From the NCBI GenBank assembly GCA_009684525.1, contig WKKR01000007.1:82509-146508 (forward strand): 64,000 nt of DNA, read 5' to 3'. Positions 8,527-17,308 of the stretch are shown here, piece by piece. Position numbers and translations under genes: made by a program. The notes beneath the pieces were generated by a model. It was not told where the DNA came from and ran no database searches. It worked only from the letters and a program-made list of their open reading frames with translations. The DNA comes from Geobacter sp. (lineage in GTDB: Bacteria > Desulfobacterota > Desulfuromonadia > Geobacterales > DSM-12255). The first letter of the stretch is position 1, and each line of letters starts with the position of its first letter.

Positions 8527-9380
8527 ATCCGGGAACAATCGTACTGGGAGTCCTGTTTGCGCTGGTGCTTGTCACCATCTTCATGGGGGTGCGGCTCGTT
8601 CCCCAGGGTTACGAATTCGTCGTACAGCGGCTCGGCAAGTACCATTCCACGCTCAAGCCGGGCCTCAACTTCATCATTCCCTATGTCGACATCGTCGCCT
8701 ACCGCCTTACCACCAAGGACATCCCCCTGGACATCGGCGCCCAGGAGGCAATCACCAAGGACAACGCCGTCATCGTCACCAACGCCATTGCCTTCATCAA
8801 GATCGTCGACCCGGTGAAGGCGGTCTACGGCATCAGCAACTACGAATATGCCATCCAGAACCTGGTCATGACCTCTCTGCGGGCCATCATCGGCGAGATG
8901 GAGCTGGACCGGGCCCTCTCGTCACGCGACATCATCAAGGCGAGGCTGAAGGACATCATCTCCGAAGACGTCACCGACTGGGGAATCCTGGTCAAGTCGG
9001 TGGAGATCCAGGACATCAAGCCGTCCGACTCCATGCAGAAGGCGATGGAACAGCAGGCCACGGCCGAGCGGCTGAAGCGGGCGATGATCCTGGAGGCGGA
9101 GGGGAAGAAAGAGGCGATGATCCGCGAGGCTGAAGGGAAGCTGGAGGCGGCAAAACGGGAGGCGGAGGCGCAGATAACCCTGGCCGAGGCGTCAGCCAGG
9201 GCAATCGAGGACATTGCCGGCGCCGTGGGGGACAAGGAACTTCCCGCCCTCTTTCTCCTGGGCGACCGCTATGTCAATGCCATCCAGCATCTCGCCACGT
9301 CGGCCAATGTCAAAACCTTCGTCCTGCCGGCAGACATCCTCGGCGCGGTAAAAGGGATCGCCGGGAGATCACAGGGATAG
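8523..9380 (+). CDS. SPFH/Band 7 (stomatin-like) membrane protein
   Basis: 285 residues. An N-terminal membrane anchor (~4-24) is followed by the SPFH domain (VPQGYEFVVQRLGKYHSTL through VKSVEIQDIKP), then an Ala/Glu-rich coiled coil (~185-235, EAEGKKEAMIREAEGKLEAA) that drives oligomerisation in this family. It matches QmcA/stomatin-type proteins. It is expected to form large ring assemblies in the inner membrane with the upstream NfeD protein and to assist membrane-protein quality control (family knowledge; substrate unknown). The ATG lies within the NfeD stop region. Confidence 0.9.
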   Translation: MNPGTIVLGVLFALVLVTIFMGVRLVPQGYEFVVQRLGKYHSTLKPGLNFIIPYVDIVAYRLTTKDIPLDIGAQEAITKDNAVIVTNAIAFIKIVDPVKAVYGISNYEYAIQNLVMTSLRAIIGEMELDRALSSRDIIKARLKDIISEDVTDWGILVKSVEIQDIKPSDSMQKAMEQQATAERLKRAMILEAEGKKEAMIREAEGKLEAAKREAEAQITLAEASARAIEDIAGAVGDKELPALFLLGDRYVNAIQHLATSANVKTFVLPADILGAVKGIAGRSQG

Positions 9381-9417
9381 ATTCAACCTGCAGATGCACC
9401 ACTGAGGAGGATAGACC

Positions 9418-9786
9418 ATGAAACGATTGCCACTGCTCACACTCGTATGTCTATTGATGGCCTCGCCGCTCCAGGCGCAGGATGCGGTGCAGGAGAAAAT
9501 CAAGCTGCTGGAGCAGCAGATCCAGGAACTGAAGGCGCTGAAGGCCCAGCAGGATCTGGGGAAGAAGAAGGCCGAGCAGTGCCTGAAGGCGGTCGGCCGG
9601 GAAAAATTCTGCTCCTGTCTCGGCGAAAACCTGCCCGCGAGCGTCAGCTTCGAGCAGTATATCCACACCCTGGTCAGCTCGAAGGAAGAACTCGGTTACG
9701 GCGCCCTGCCGGCTGAGCAGCAAAAGATGATCGACGCCATCCTGGAAACCCGTGAAAAGTGTGTCGAAAAGGGCTTTTTCAATTAG
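9418..9786 (+). CDS. Small exported coiled-coil protein of unknown function
   Basis: 122 residues. A clear signal peptide (MKRLPLLTLVCLLMASPLQA, cleavage near residue 20-21) precedes a charged coiled coil (~24-55) and a Cys-containing globular part. The mature protein has four Cys (about 55, 65, 67, 115), including a CSC pair, which suggests disulfides in the periplasm. RBS GAGGA at 9406-9410. It lies 37 bp downstream of the SPFH gene and may be cotranscribed. I do not recognise the family. Confidence 0.7.
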   Translation: MKRLPLLTLVCLLMASPLQAQDAVQEKIKLLEQQIQELKALKAQQDLGKKKAEQCLKAVGREKFCSCLGENLPASVSFEQYIHTLVSSKEELGYGALPAEQQKMIDAILETREKCVEKGFFN

Positions 9787-9862
9787 CCTGCTCGTGTCTT
9801 ATCGGCCCGTCTGGCCACTGATGCCGTCAGGGCAGCGACAGCGGCGTTAGGGCGGGATTCCC

Positions 9863-10300
9863 ATGAATCGGATAGCATTTTTCATGCTCTCTTGCACGCT
9901 TGTTTCATGCGCGCACCTTTCGCCGCTCTATTGGGGTTGGGGCGAATGGGTCGGCCCGGGTGCTGCAGGCCTGGAGAGCGGTGCTAACGCGGCATTCGAC
10001 TGGTCGAGTCTGCCGGGGGTGATCTCTTCGATCGACGGAACAGGTGTCGGCGCCGGCTATACGTGCGCAAGGCTTGTGCCGGGCCGACATGCCCTGGCAT
10101 ATGCCTATCAGACCGCGGACTTCGGTGCCCACCCGCAGGGGCTGGTTGAGATTGAGCTGCAGCCTGGCCATTCCTACGAGTTCAACATCAGGCTCTGCTT
10201 CTGGTGCACGCCGAGAACCTATGCCGTCTGGGTCGATGACACGACAACCGGGGAACTGGTCTGGGGCAGGCGACCGGACTGGCCGTTCTGGTATTTATAG
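9863..10300 (+). CDS. Putative lipoprotein, unknown function
   Basis: 145 residues with a lipoprotein signal: hydrophobic N terminus then LVSC, giving lipidated Cys16. The mature part is rich in Trp, Gly and aromatics and contains a beta-type segment (GLVEIELQPGHSYEFNIRLC) typical of small periplasmic beta-sandwich lipoproteins. It ends in WPFWYL. RBS GGGCGGGATT precedes the ATG. Start and reading frame are supported by the signal peptide. Function not recognised. Confidence 0.65.
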   Translation: MNRIAFFMLSCTLVSCAHLSPLYWGWGEWVGPGAAGLESGANAAFDWSSLPGVISSIDGTGVGAGYTCARLVPGRHALAYAYQTADFGAHPQGLVEIELQPGHSYEFNIRLCFWCTPRTYAVWVDDTTTGELVWGRRPDWPFWYL

Positions 10301-10392
10301 AAACGGCGCCCACGACCTCCCTGTCCCGGCATTCGCCGCTGCCGGAAAACGTCTGCCCTCACCTGATGCCGGCTGCCCCCTCAACCATCTCC

Positions 10393-10421
10393 TTGACTCT
10401 CCGGGTGATTTCCCCTACAAC
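10393..10421 (+). promoter_or_regulatory. Likely sigma-70 promoter for the cca-truA operon
   Basis: TTGACT (10393-10398), 17-bp spacer, TACAAC (10416-10421), about 50 bp before the chosen start of the nucleotidyltransferase gene. Confidence 0.5.
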
Positions 10422-10470
10422 ACAATGCCGGACCTATACTGATTCCCCTGTTGGGGAGGAGCACGAACGC

Positions 10471-11703
10471 GTGGCCGGAGTCGATACTTCCATGGAGGCA
10501 GTGCTTTCGTTACTGCGCCCCCTGTTTCCTCCTGCGCTCCATGACCGGGTTTTCCTGGTCGGTGGCAGCGTGCGGGACCTGCTCTCGTGCAGGGTAAGCC
10601 AGGACCTGGACCTGGTGGCCGCCGTGCCGCCAGAGGGGCTTGAGCGCCTCGGTTTTCGCTTCGTGGCGGCCAAAAGCGCGGCTCCCATCTACTTTCGGTT
10701 CATTGAGGGCGTCGGCAAAGTCGAGGCGACTCTGCTGGACGATGTCTCGCTGCTCACGGCCGACCTGCACCGGCGGGACTTCACCGTCAATGCCATGGCT
10801 CTCTCCCTGGGGGGTGAGCTCCTCGACCCGCTGGGGGGGCGCGACGACCTGGCAGCCCGCAGTTTACGGGCCTGCAGCGACAGCTCTTTCAGCGACGATC
10901 CGCTCCGCTGTTTCCGGGCCTTCCGCTTCGAGGCAGAGGGGTGGCGGCTGACAGACGAGTCTGCGGAACTGCTCCGGGCCGGGAGCCGGTCATTGGGGCT
11001 GGAAGCCGTGCCGGTGGAGCGCTTTTCCGCCGAGATGCTCAAGGCGCTGGCCAAGCAGGAGCCGGTGCGATTCTTCCAAAGGATGCTGGAGTTCGACATC
11101 GGCTCGGAGTTCCTCCCCGAGCTGTTCCGGATGGGGGAGGTGCCGGCCGGGCCGCTGGAATACCACCCCGAAGGGGACCTCTGCACCCACTCCCTGGAGG
11201 TGCTGGAGCGGCTGACGCAGCAGAGCGACGATCCGCTGGCGCGTTTCTGCGGCCTGTTCCATGATCTGGGAAAGCTTGCCACTGACCCTCCGCTCTACCC
11301 GCGGCATCATGGCCACGAGGAGACGGGGAGCGAATTGGCGAGGGGCTTTTGCGACCGTCTGCGGCTGCCGGCGCTGTACCGGCGGGCACTGGCAGCGACC
11401 TGCCGCCTGCATGGCAGTGCCAGACGATGGCCCGAGCTGCGCGATTCCACCAGGGTCCGCATGGCCGAGCAGGCCATCCAGGCGGGCATCGTGGAGATCC
11501 TGCCGCTGGTTGCCGCTGCGGACAAGGCCTCCGGCCAGGTCATGCCGGGCTGGGCAGAGGCGGTGCAGGTCGCGTCCATGAGCAGCACCGAGCTGGGGGT
11601 TGACCGGCTCGTGCTGGAGGGGATGGCGCCGGAGCATCGTGGTACGCTCCTGCTGCAGCGCCGGGTGGAGCGGCTTCGCCGGATGCGGGATGGATCGGCA
11701 TGA
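10471..11703 (+). CDS. CCA tRNA nucleotidyltransferase / poly(A) polymerase family with HD domain
   Basis: 410 residues from GTG 10471, which has GGGGAGGA 10 bp upstream. The open frame continues upstream to 10366, but that part looks non-coding. Class II nucleotidyltransferase motifs are present: VGGSVRDLL, then SQDLDLV carrying the metal-binding Asp residues, then RRDFTVNAMAL. A C-terminal HD domain has GLFHDLGKLATDPP. The reaction is addition of CCA, or of part of it, to tRNA 3' ends. Sequence alone cannot separate CCA-adding, A-adding and poly(A) polymerase activity. All five tRNAs in this window already encode CCA, so repair is the likely role here. The stop overlaps truA by 4 bp. Confidence 0.85.
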   Translation: MAGVDTSMEAVLSLLRPLFPPALHDRVFLVGGSVRDLLSCRVSQDLDLVAAVPPEGLERLGFRFVAAKSAAPIYFRFIEGVGKVEATLLDDVSLLTADLHRRDFTVNAMALSLGGELLDPLGGRDDLAARSLRACSDSSFSDDPLRCFRAFRFEAEGWRLTDESAELLRAGSRSLGLEAVPVERFSAEMLKALAKQEPVRFFQRMLEFDIGSEFLPELFRMGEVPAGPLEYHPEGDLCTHSLEVLERLTQQSDDPLARFCGLFHDLGKLATDPPLYPRHHGHEETGSELARGFCDRLRLPALYRRALAATCRLHGSARRWPELRDSTRVRMAEQAIQAGIVEILPLVAAADKASGQVMPGWAEAVQVASMSSTELGVDRLVLEGMAPEHRGTLLLQRRVERLRRMRDGSA

Positions 11704-12464
11704 GAAACGTGCTCCTGACAGTGGAATACGACGGTACCGCCTATGCCGGTTGGCAGGTGCAGCCCAACGGGCTCACGATCCAGCAGGTGGTGGAGGAGGC
11801 GCTGGCCCGGCTTTTGGGGGAGGAGGTCCGGCTCTATTCGTCGGGCCGCACCGATGCCGGCGTCCATGCCCGAGCCATGGCCGCCTGTTTCAGGACCAGC
11901 CGGTCGATTCCGCTCAAGGCCTTCACGGCTGGGCTCAACTCCCTCTTACCGCCGGACATCGCCATCCGCGGGGCAGTAGAGGTCCCACCGGACTTCAACC
12001 CCCGACGAGAGGCAGTTGCCAAGCACTATCGCTATTCGCTCCACCTGGGGCCGGACCGCTCGCCGCTTAAGCGGCTCTACGTCTGGCATCTGCGCGGGCC
12101 GCTGGATCTTGTTGCCATGCGTGCCGCTGCAGTGCGATTCGTCGGCGACCACGATTTCGCCGCTTTCCGCGCCACCGGCTGTGCTGCCAAGACCACCTGC
12201 CGGACCATCCGCAGCATGGAGATCGTCGAAGAGGACGACCTGATCCATGTCGATGTGATCGGCACCGGCTTTCTCAAGAACATGGTGCGGGTGATGGTCG
12301 GCACCCTGGTGGAGGTCGGCCTGGGGCGACGCGCCCCGGAAGAGATCAGCGACCTGCTCGCCTGTGGCGACCGGCGACTGTCCGGCATCACGGCCCCTCC
12401 CCAGGGGCTCTGTCTCATGGAGGTCTTTTTCGCTGGTGCAGTGCCGCAGGACCCCGCCGGCTGA
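11700..12464 (+). CDS. truA: tRNA pseudouridine(38-40) synthase TruA
   Basis: 254 residues, normal size. The N terminus (VLLTVEYDGTAYAGWQVQPN) and the catalytic-loop motif SSGRTDAGVHA, with nucleophile Asp52, are intact. HDFAAFRATGC and GTGFLKNMVRVMVGTLVEVG identify the second half. It converts uridines 38-40 in the anticodon arm to pseudouridine. ATGA overlap with the preceding nucleotidyltransferase links two tRNA maturation enzymes in one operon. Confidence 0.96.
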   Translation: MRNVLLTVEYDGTAYAGWQVQPNGLTIQQVVEEALARLLGEEVRLYSSGRTDAGVHARAMAACFRTSRSIPLKAFTAGLNSLLPPDIAIRGAVEVPPDFNPRREAVAKHYRYSLHLGPDRSPLKRLYVWHLRGPLDLVAMRAAAVRFVGDHDFAAFRATGCAAKTTCRTIRSMEIVEEDDLIHVDVIGTGFLKNMVRVMVGTLVEVGLGRRAPEEISDLLACGDRRLSGITAPPQGLCLMEVFFAGAVPQDPAG

Positions 12465-12554
12465 GGGGCGCCGCATTCCCTGCCCGCGCAGCCGCAGCCG
12501 GAATTTCGCTGCCGTGCCGGCACAGCCGTGCGTTTTCAGAAGATAGAAAAATTC

Positions 12555-12583
12555 TTGACAGATGAATCGAATTGTTCTAGCTT
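12555..12583 (+). promoter_or_regulatory. Sigma-70 promoter for rplM-rpsI
   Basis: TTGACA (12555-12560), 17-bp spacer, TAGCTT (12578-12583), 44 bp upstream of the rplM ATG. It sits in a short AT-rich island between GC-rich genes. Confidence 0.65.
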
Positions 12584-12626
12584 AACAACTTTCTTGGAAG
12601 ACTATCAGACGAGATGTGAGGGTTCG

Positions 12627-13055
12627 ATGAAGACGTACATTGCAAAAACTGATCAGGTAAACCGCGACTGGTACCTGTTCGATGCCGATAACAAGGTACT
12701 CGGCAGGCTCGCCACCCAGATAGCCAACATCCTCCGTGGCAAGAACAAGCCGACCTACACCCCCAGTGTCGACACCGGCGATTTCGTTATCGTCGTAAAC
12801 GCCGAAAAGATCCTGCTCACCGGCGCCAAGCGCGACGACAAGATCTACTACAGCCACTCCGGCTATCCCGGCGGCATCAAGTCCATCTCTGCCGGCAAGC
12901 TGCTGGAGAAGAGGCCGGAAGATCTGATCCGCAAGGCAGTCAAGGGGATGCTTCCCAAGAACAAGCTCTCCCGCCACATGCTGAGCAAGCTCAAGGTATA
13001 TGCAGGCGCCGAGCATCCGCACAAGGCCCAGCAGCCCAAAACGGTTCAACTCTGA
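12627..13055 (+). CDS. rplM: 50S ribosomal protein L13
   Basis: 142 residues, standard length. ATG 12627 ([20 protein letters not shown]) was chosen over in-frame upstream codons because translation from 12528 would run through the promoter. Contains the L13 core [19 protein letters not shown] and the conserved HSGYPGG. An early-assembly protein of the large subunit. It lies 24 bp before rpsI; the rplM-rpsI pair is nearly universal. Confidence 0.97.
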   Translation: MKTYIAKTDQVNRDWYLFDADNKVLGRLATQIANILRGKNKPTYTPSVDTGDFVIVVNAEKILLTGAKRDDKIYYSHSGYPGGIKSISAGKLLEKRPEDLIRKAVKGMLPKNKLSRHMLSKLKVYAGAEHPHKAQQPKTVQL

Positions 13056-13079
13056 TAATTCAGTTCAGGAGATAATACG

Positions 13080-13472
13080 ATGGCAGCAATCAGCTATTAC
13101 GGTACAGGCAAAAGAAAATCGTCCATTGCCAGGGTCTGGCTCAAGCCCGGCAGCGGCAATATCATGGTCAACAACAAGACGCTGGACGAGTACTTCGGTC
13201 GCGAAACCTCCAAGATGGTCGTACGGCAGCCGCTGGAGCTGGTGGAGAAGGTCGGTACCTTCGATATCTACGTGACGGTCAGCGGCGGCGGCGATTCGGG
13301 TCAGGCCGGCGCCATCAAGCACGGCATCACCAAGGCGCTGCTCGTGGTTGACGCCGAACTCCGCGGTACCCTGAAAAAGGCCGGGTTCATCACCCGTGAC
13401 GCCAGGGTCAAGGAGCGGAAGAAGTACGGCAAGAAGGCTGCACGCGCCAGCTTCCAGTTCTCCAAGCGTTAA
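13080..13472 (+). CDS. rpsI: 30S ribosomal protein S9
   Basis: 130 residues. [19 protein letters not shown] at the N terminus and the C-terminal basic tail ending [13 protein letters not shown], which reaches the P-site tRNA in the ribosome. RBS AGGAGATAATACG precedes the ATG. An intrinsic terminator follows 25 bp after the stop. Confidence 0.97.
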   Translation: MAAISYYGTGKRKSSIARVWLKPGSGNIMVNNKTLDEYFGRETSKMVVRQPLELVEKVGTFDIYVTVSGGGDSGQAGAIKHGITKALLVVDAELRGTLKKAGFITRDARVKERKKYGKKAARASFQFSKR

Positions 13473-13497
13473 GATCCGCTTGCAGGAAGTGTTCGAG

Positions 13498-13525
13498 GGG
13501 GTATCCGCAAGGGTACCCCTTTTTT
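13498..13525 (+). terminator. rpsI: Rho-independent terminator after rpsI
   Basis: GGGGTATCC / GGGTACCCC stem (9 bp with one G-T pair) closed by a GCAA tetraloop and followed by TTTTTT. Confidence 0.9.
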
Positions 13526-13603
13526 GCATACGGGCCGGAGTTGCGCCCTGACTGCGGAGTCCTCTGGTGTGCCGTGTCAGGACACAAGCTGCCGGCCCTT
13601 ACG

Positions 13604-13779
13604 GGTTGTTGAAAAACTCAGGTTGTTCAAAAGCAGTCAGATCGTCGCACCCGCAGAAAGCCCCGCGGAGGCGTAGTACCCACAGGGCATAAACAGCGCT
13701 ACGCCGCACAAGGAGGCTTTTCGAGGACGGCGGCGAGGTGGCTGCTTTTAGCTGCGCTGAAACTTCGTTTTCAACAACC
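13604..13779. mobile_element. MITE-like non-coding element with 12-bp terminal inverted repeats
   Basis: About 176 bp bounded by GGTTGTTGAAAA (13604-13615) and its exact reverse complement TTTTCAACAACC (13768-13779). A second inner pair AAAAGCAG/CTGCTTTT extends the symmetry. No open frame for a transposase. Fills most of the rpsI-argC gap. Likely a short dispersed palindromic or MITE element. Copy number cannot be judged from one window. Confidence 0.6.
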
Positions 13780-13803
13780 GACAAAAATTTGTGAGGTGGA
13801 GAT

Positions 13804-14844
13804 ATGGTGAAAGTAGCCGTTGTCGGTGCAAGCGGGTATACCGGTCTGGAGCTCTTGCGCATCCTCTATTGTCACCCCGAGGTGGCGGTTACCTGTGTCA
13901 CGTCGGAGCAGAGCGCCGGCAAGCGGATCTCCGAGGTCTTTCCGACCCTGCGGGGACGCTGCGACCTGGTGCTGGAAAACCTGGAGCCGGTCCGGGTCGC
14001 CGAACGGGCAGAGCTGATCTTCACGGCCCTGCCGCACAAGGCTGCCATGGAAGTGGTGCCGACCTTTCTCGAACTGAAGCGGACCGTGATCGACCTCTCG
14101 GCCGACTACCGCCTGCACGATGCCGCCGAATACGGGAAGTGGTACGAACCGCACATGAACCCCGAGCTTCTGCCAAAGGCGGTCTACGGCCTGCCCGAGC
14201 TGCGGCGCGACAAGATCGCCAAGACCCGGCTGGTGGCCAATCCCGGGTGCTACCCAACCAGCATCATCCTCGGGCTGGCGCCGCTTTTGAAAAAGGGGCT
14301 GATCGATCCGGCCAGCATCATTGCCGATTCCAAGTCGGGCGTCAGCGGCGCCGGGCGGAGCGCCAAGGTGGACAACCTCTATTGCGAGATCAATGACGGT
14401 TTCCGGGCCTATGGCGTCGGCGGCGTCCACCGGCACATCCCTGAGATCGAACAGGAGCTGTCGGAGCTGGCCGGAGAGCGGATCGTCATCTCCTTTACCC
14501 CGCACCTGGTGCCGATGGACCGGGGTATTTTCTCGACGGTCTATGCAACGCCGCTGAAAAAGGCCACCACCGACCAGCTGGTCAAGCTCTATGAGACCTT
14601 CTACCATGGCGAGCCCTTTGTCCGGGTCCTCCCTGTTGGCCAGGTACCTTCGACGGCCCACGTGCGGGGGAGCAATTTCTGCGACATCGGCATCACCGTG
14701 GACCAGCGGACCGGCCGGGTCATTGTGGTCTCCGCCATCGACAACCTGGTGAAAGGGGCATCCGGCCAGGCGGTGCAGAACATGAACCTGACCTGCGGTT
14801 TCCCCGAGAACATGGGGCTGGAGGGGCTGGCGCTGTTCCCGTGA
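13804..14844 (+). CDS. argC: N-acetyl-gamma-glutamyl-phosphate reductase
   Basis: 346 residues, typical of the type-1 family. N-terminal NAD(P)-binding [18 protein letters not shown]. Catalytic Cys149 in [16 protein letters not shown]. Also [10 protein letters not shown], and HLVPMDRGI near the active site. It reduces N-acetylglutamyl phosphate to the semialdehyde in arginine synthesis. It stands alone, with no other arg gene adjacent. RBS AGGTGGAG at 13794-13801. The rpsI-argC order matches Geobacter relatives. The MITE-like element sits in its upstream region and may influence its expression. Confidence 0.96.
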   Translation: MVKVAVVGASGYTGLELLRILYCHPEVAVTCVTSEQSAGKRISEVFPTLRGRCDLVLENLEPVRVAERAELIFTALPHKAAMEVVPTFLELKRTVIDLSADYRLHDAAEYGKWYEPHMNPELLPKAVYGLPELRRDKIAKTRLVANPGCYPTSIILGLAPLLKKGLIDPASIIADSKSGVSGAGRSAKVDNLYCEINDGFRAYGVGGVHRHIPEIEQELSELAGERIVISFTPHLVPMDRGIFSTVYATPLKKATTDQLVKLYETFYHGEPFVRVLPVGQVPSTAHVRGSNFCDIGITVDQRTGRVIVVSAIDNLVKGASGQAVQNMNLTCGFPENMGLEGLALFP

Positions 14845-14887
14845 ACCCCGGGCAGACCGCTCTGCTGCAGAAATCATCTCCTGACGA

Positions 14888-14920
14888 AAAAAGCCGGCCT
14901 CCTTGCGGGGGCCGGCTTTC
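14888..14920. terminator. Bidirectional terminator between argC and the PilZ gene
   Basis: AAAGCCGGCC (14890-14899) and GGCCGGCTTT (14910-14919) form a 10-bp stem. On the minus strand the hairpin runs into TTTTTT, so it terminates the PilZ transcript well. On the plus strand the U-tract is weaker (TTTCC). Confidence 0.8.
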
Positions 14921-14947
14921 CTGTTCGCGCGGCAGTGGCGTCCGGGC

Positions 14948-15313
14948 TCAGTCGCTTTCCAGGCCGATCAGTTTCAACTCCTCCCGCAGTTTTCCGGGCT
15001 CGCTGGTGAGCCGCTCCATCAGGCCGCAGAGCCTGAAGTGGTGGCCCGCCTCGAAAGTGCCGAATTCCACCCCGATCCTGAACATGGTGGAGTAGATGAT
15101 CTCTGCCGTAATGAGGAGCGGGGCCTTTTCGCCGGCCAGGGAGATCTCAAGGGAGCAGCAATCACCCTGGGGGACCATGATGGCTTCGTCGAAGCTGACC
15201 ATGGCGCCTTTCAGGGAGATGTTCTCCACGTAGCCATCATAGGGGATTTCATCGTGGCGGACGAGGCATCTCGTTCTGAACAGCACCCGATGAAACCGCC
15301 TCTTTTCGATCAT
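14948..15313 (-). CDS. PilZ-domain protein (c-di-GMP receptor)
   Basis: 121 residues and essentially a single PilZ domain. The c-di-GMP binding signature is intact: RRFHR at residues 5-9 (RxxxR) and NISLKGAMVSFD (DxSxxG-like, with N in the first position). No membrane segment. It would act as a cytoplasmic diguanylate sensor. Convergent with argC and upstream-adjacent to the ABC transporter genes on the same strand, separated from them by 164 bp. Target unknown. Confidence 0.85.
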   Translation of the reverse strand: MIEKRRFHRVLFRTRCLVRHDEIPYDGYVENISLKGAMVSFDEAIMVPQGDCCSLEISLAGEKAPLLITAEIIYSTMFRIGVEFGTFEAGHHFRLCGLMERLTSEPGKLREELKLIGLESD

Positions 15314-15477
15314 CGCACGCTCCGTGTCTTCCGTGGACCAGTACCGGGAGTCAGCGGCAGACCGCTACTCTGAGTAAAATATACGACGGGAGTGGCGAAA
15401 AGGCAACTGGCTGCTGAAGACGTGTCGTCCTCGCAGGGGTGTGCATCGCAGTGGGTCGGTTCAATGTTTTCCTGGGA

Positions 15478-16254
15478 TCAGATCAAACGGTTCAGGAAGG
15501 CCCTGATCCGTTCGTTGCCCAACTGGTCGGAAAAGAAGTCGGCCGGGGTCTCTTCCACCACGAACGAGCCCGCTTCCATGAAGATGACCCGGTCGGCCAG
15601 TTCCCTGGCGAATCCCATGTGGTGGGTCACGATGACCATGGTCATCCCCTCGTCCGCCAGGGCGTGGATGGTGTCGAAGACCTCTCCCACCAGTTCGGGG
15701 TCGAGCGCCGAGGTCGGCTCGTCAAACAGCATCAGCTTCGGTTTCATGGCCAGGGCTCTGGCAATGGCAACCCGCTGCTTCTGCCCGCCCGAGAGGGTGG
15801 CGGGGTAGACCTCCTTCTTGTCCAAAAGCCCCACCTTGCCCAGCATCTCCAGGGCGATCTCCCGCGCTACGCTCTGCCCCTTTTTCTGCACGGTAAGAGG
15901 GCCCTCCATGACGTTTCCCAGGACGGTCATGTGGGGGAAGAGATGGAAATGCTGGAAGACCATGCCGATCTCGGCCCGCAGGCCGCAGATGACCTGCTGC
16001 CGGTCCAGGTGCAGCTTGCCGTGCTTGCGGAGATAGCCGACCTCGCGACCTTCGAAGCGGATGATCCCGTCGTCGATCTGCTCCAGAAAATTGACGGCCC
16101 GGAGCAGCGTCGACTTCCCCGATCCGGACGGGCCGATGATGACCAGCTTTTCGCCGGGGTTGACGACCAGGCTCACCCCGTTCACGGCGGTCAGTTGCTT
16201 AAAGCGCTTGGTGATGCCGACCAGTTCCAGGAGCGGCTGATTAGCGGTGTTCAT
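15478..16254 (-). CDS. Polar amino-acid ABC transporter, ATP-binding subunit
   Basis: 258 residues of the GlnQ/HisP type. Walker A GPSGSGKSTLLRAV, Q-loop GMVFQHFHLFPHMTVLGNV, signature LSGGQKQRVAIARALA, Walker B LMLFDEPTSALDPE, switch His in VTHHMG. It is the last gene of a three-gene minus-strand operon and overlaps the permease gene by 14 bp. The family energises uptake of amino acids such as glutamine, histidine or arginine; the substrate is not decidable from sequence. Confidence 0.94.
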   Translation of the reverse strand: MNTANQPLLELVGITKRFKQLTAVNGVSLVVNPGEKLVIIGPSGSGKSTLLRAVNFLEQIDDGIIRFEGREVGYLRKHGKLHLDRQQVICGLRAEIGMVFQHFHLFPHMTVLGNVMEGPLTVQKKGQSVAREIALEMLGKVGLLDKKEVYPATLSGGQKQRVAIARALAMKPKLMLFDEPTSALDPELVGEVFDTIHALADEGMTMVIVTHHMGFARELADRVIFMEAGSFVVEETPADFFSDQLGNERIRAFLNRLI

Positions 16255-17266
16255 AGATCCCTGCCCTGTATTCGATCTTTTCGAAGATAAAGGTAAAGAC
16301 GGTGGTAAAGACCAGGTAGATGATGGCGGCGAGTATCAGCGCCGTAATGTTGAAGTAGGTGTTGAACATCTGGTCGGCCGAGCGCATCAGTTCGACCATG
16401 GCAATGGTCGAGACCAGGGCAGTGTCCTTGATCAGGGCGATGAATTCGTTGCCGATGGGGGGCATGAGCCGCTTATAGGTCTGGGGGATGATGATCCGCC
16501 GCATCGCCTGCCGGTAGGTCATCCCCAGCGCCTTGGCCGCTTCCATCTGGCCATGGTCGACGCTCTGGATGGCGCCGCGGATGATCTCTCCCAAGTAGGC
16601 GGAATAGTTGAGGCCGAGCCCGATCACCGCTGCGGTGAAGGGCCTGAAGGTGATCCCCAGCGCCGGGAGTCCGTAATAGATGAAGAAGAGCTGCAACAGC
16701 AGCGGGGTGCCGCGGAAGAGCCAGATGACGAGCCAGCAGAAAGCGGTGAGGGGCCGGAAATGGCTGATTCTCCCCAGCGCGATGAACAGCCCCCCCAGGG
16801 GGGAGATCAGCATGGTGCAAAGCACGAGCAGCAGGGTCATCAACGCTCCCTTGAGGAGCACCGGGAGAAAGCGGAGGCAGTCGTCGATAAAGGCGCCCAG
16901 CCGCGACTTGCGTTCCTGCTCGATAGATGCGAGGAAGTTCTTCGCCTCACTGTTGTCGGGGTAGAGGGCAAGGACCTGCCGGCAGGTTGCCTGGGCCTTG
17001 TCCAGCTCCTTGAGGGAGAACTGGATGCGCGCCATCTGCATCCTGCTCCGGACGAACGGTTCCCCGTCCTGGCCGGCTGCCGGTGGCGGCACCTTGCCCA
17101 GGGTCTCCACCGCCCCCTGCAGATTCCCTTCGCTCTGCAGATCGCCGGCCTGGCGGAAGAGACTGTCCAGGTCGACTGTCTGCCCGGCTGCCGCGAAGCC
17201 CGTCAGGACCCACAAAAAAAGCAGGGTCGAGACGACCCTGCCGATTCCGGATAGTGATATTCTCAT
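16241..17266 (-). CDS. Amino-acid ABC transporter permease with N-terminal periplasmic TPR-like domain
   Basis: 341 residues against ~220 for ordinary HisM/GlnP permeases. Residues 1-28 look like a signal peptide (LLFLWVLTGFAAAGQ). Residues ~33-118 are helical and TPR-like (EGNLQGAVETLGKV; KELDKAQATCRQVLALYPDN). From ~133 the standard permease begins, with about five membrane helices and the EAA loop EAAKALGMTYRQAMRRIIIPQ. The N-terminal part would lie in the periplasm, where it might contact the binding protein or another partner. The frame is continuous with no sign of a frameshift fusion. Middle gene of the operon. Confidence 0.9.
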   Translation of the reverse strand: MRISLSGIGRVVSTLLFLWVLTGFAAAGQTVDLDSLFRQAGDLQSEGNLQGAVETLGKVPPPAAGQDGEPFVRSRMQMARIQFSLKELDKAQATCRQVLALYPDNSEAKNFLASIEQERKSRLGAFIDDCLRFLPVLLKGALMTLLLVLCTMLISPLGGLFIALGRISHFRPLTAFCWLVIWLFRGTPLLLQLFFIYYGLPALGITFRPFTAAVIGLGLNYSAYLGEIIRGAIQSVDHGQMEAAKALGMTYRQAMRRIIIPQTYKRLMPPIGNEFIALIKDTALVSTIAMVELMRSADQMFNTYFNITALILAAIIYLVFTTVFTFIFEKIEYRAGIYEHR

Positions 17267-17308
17267 ACGTGCCTGTCCAGGGAGTGAAACGTTGCGATCA
17301 CGTTTCGT

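Noticed and set aside
10366..10470. Upstream extension of the CCA-type nucleotidyltransferase frame
   Set aside because: It would read through the candidate promoter. GTG 10471 has a good RBS and starts at the expected domain boundary.
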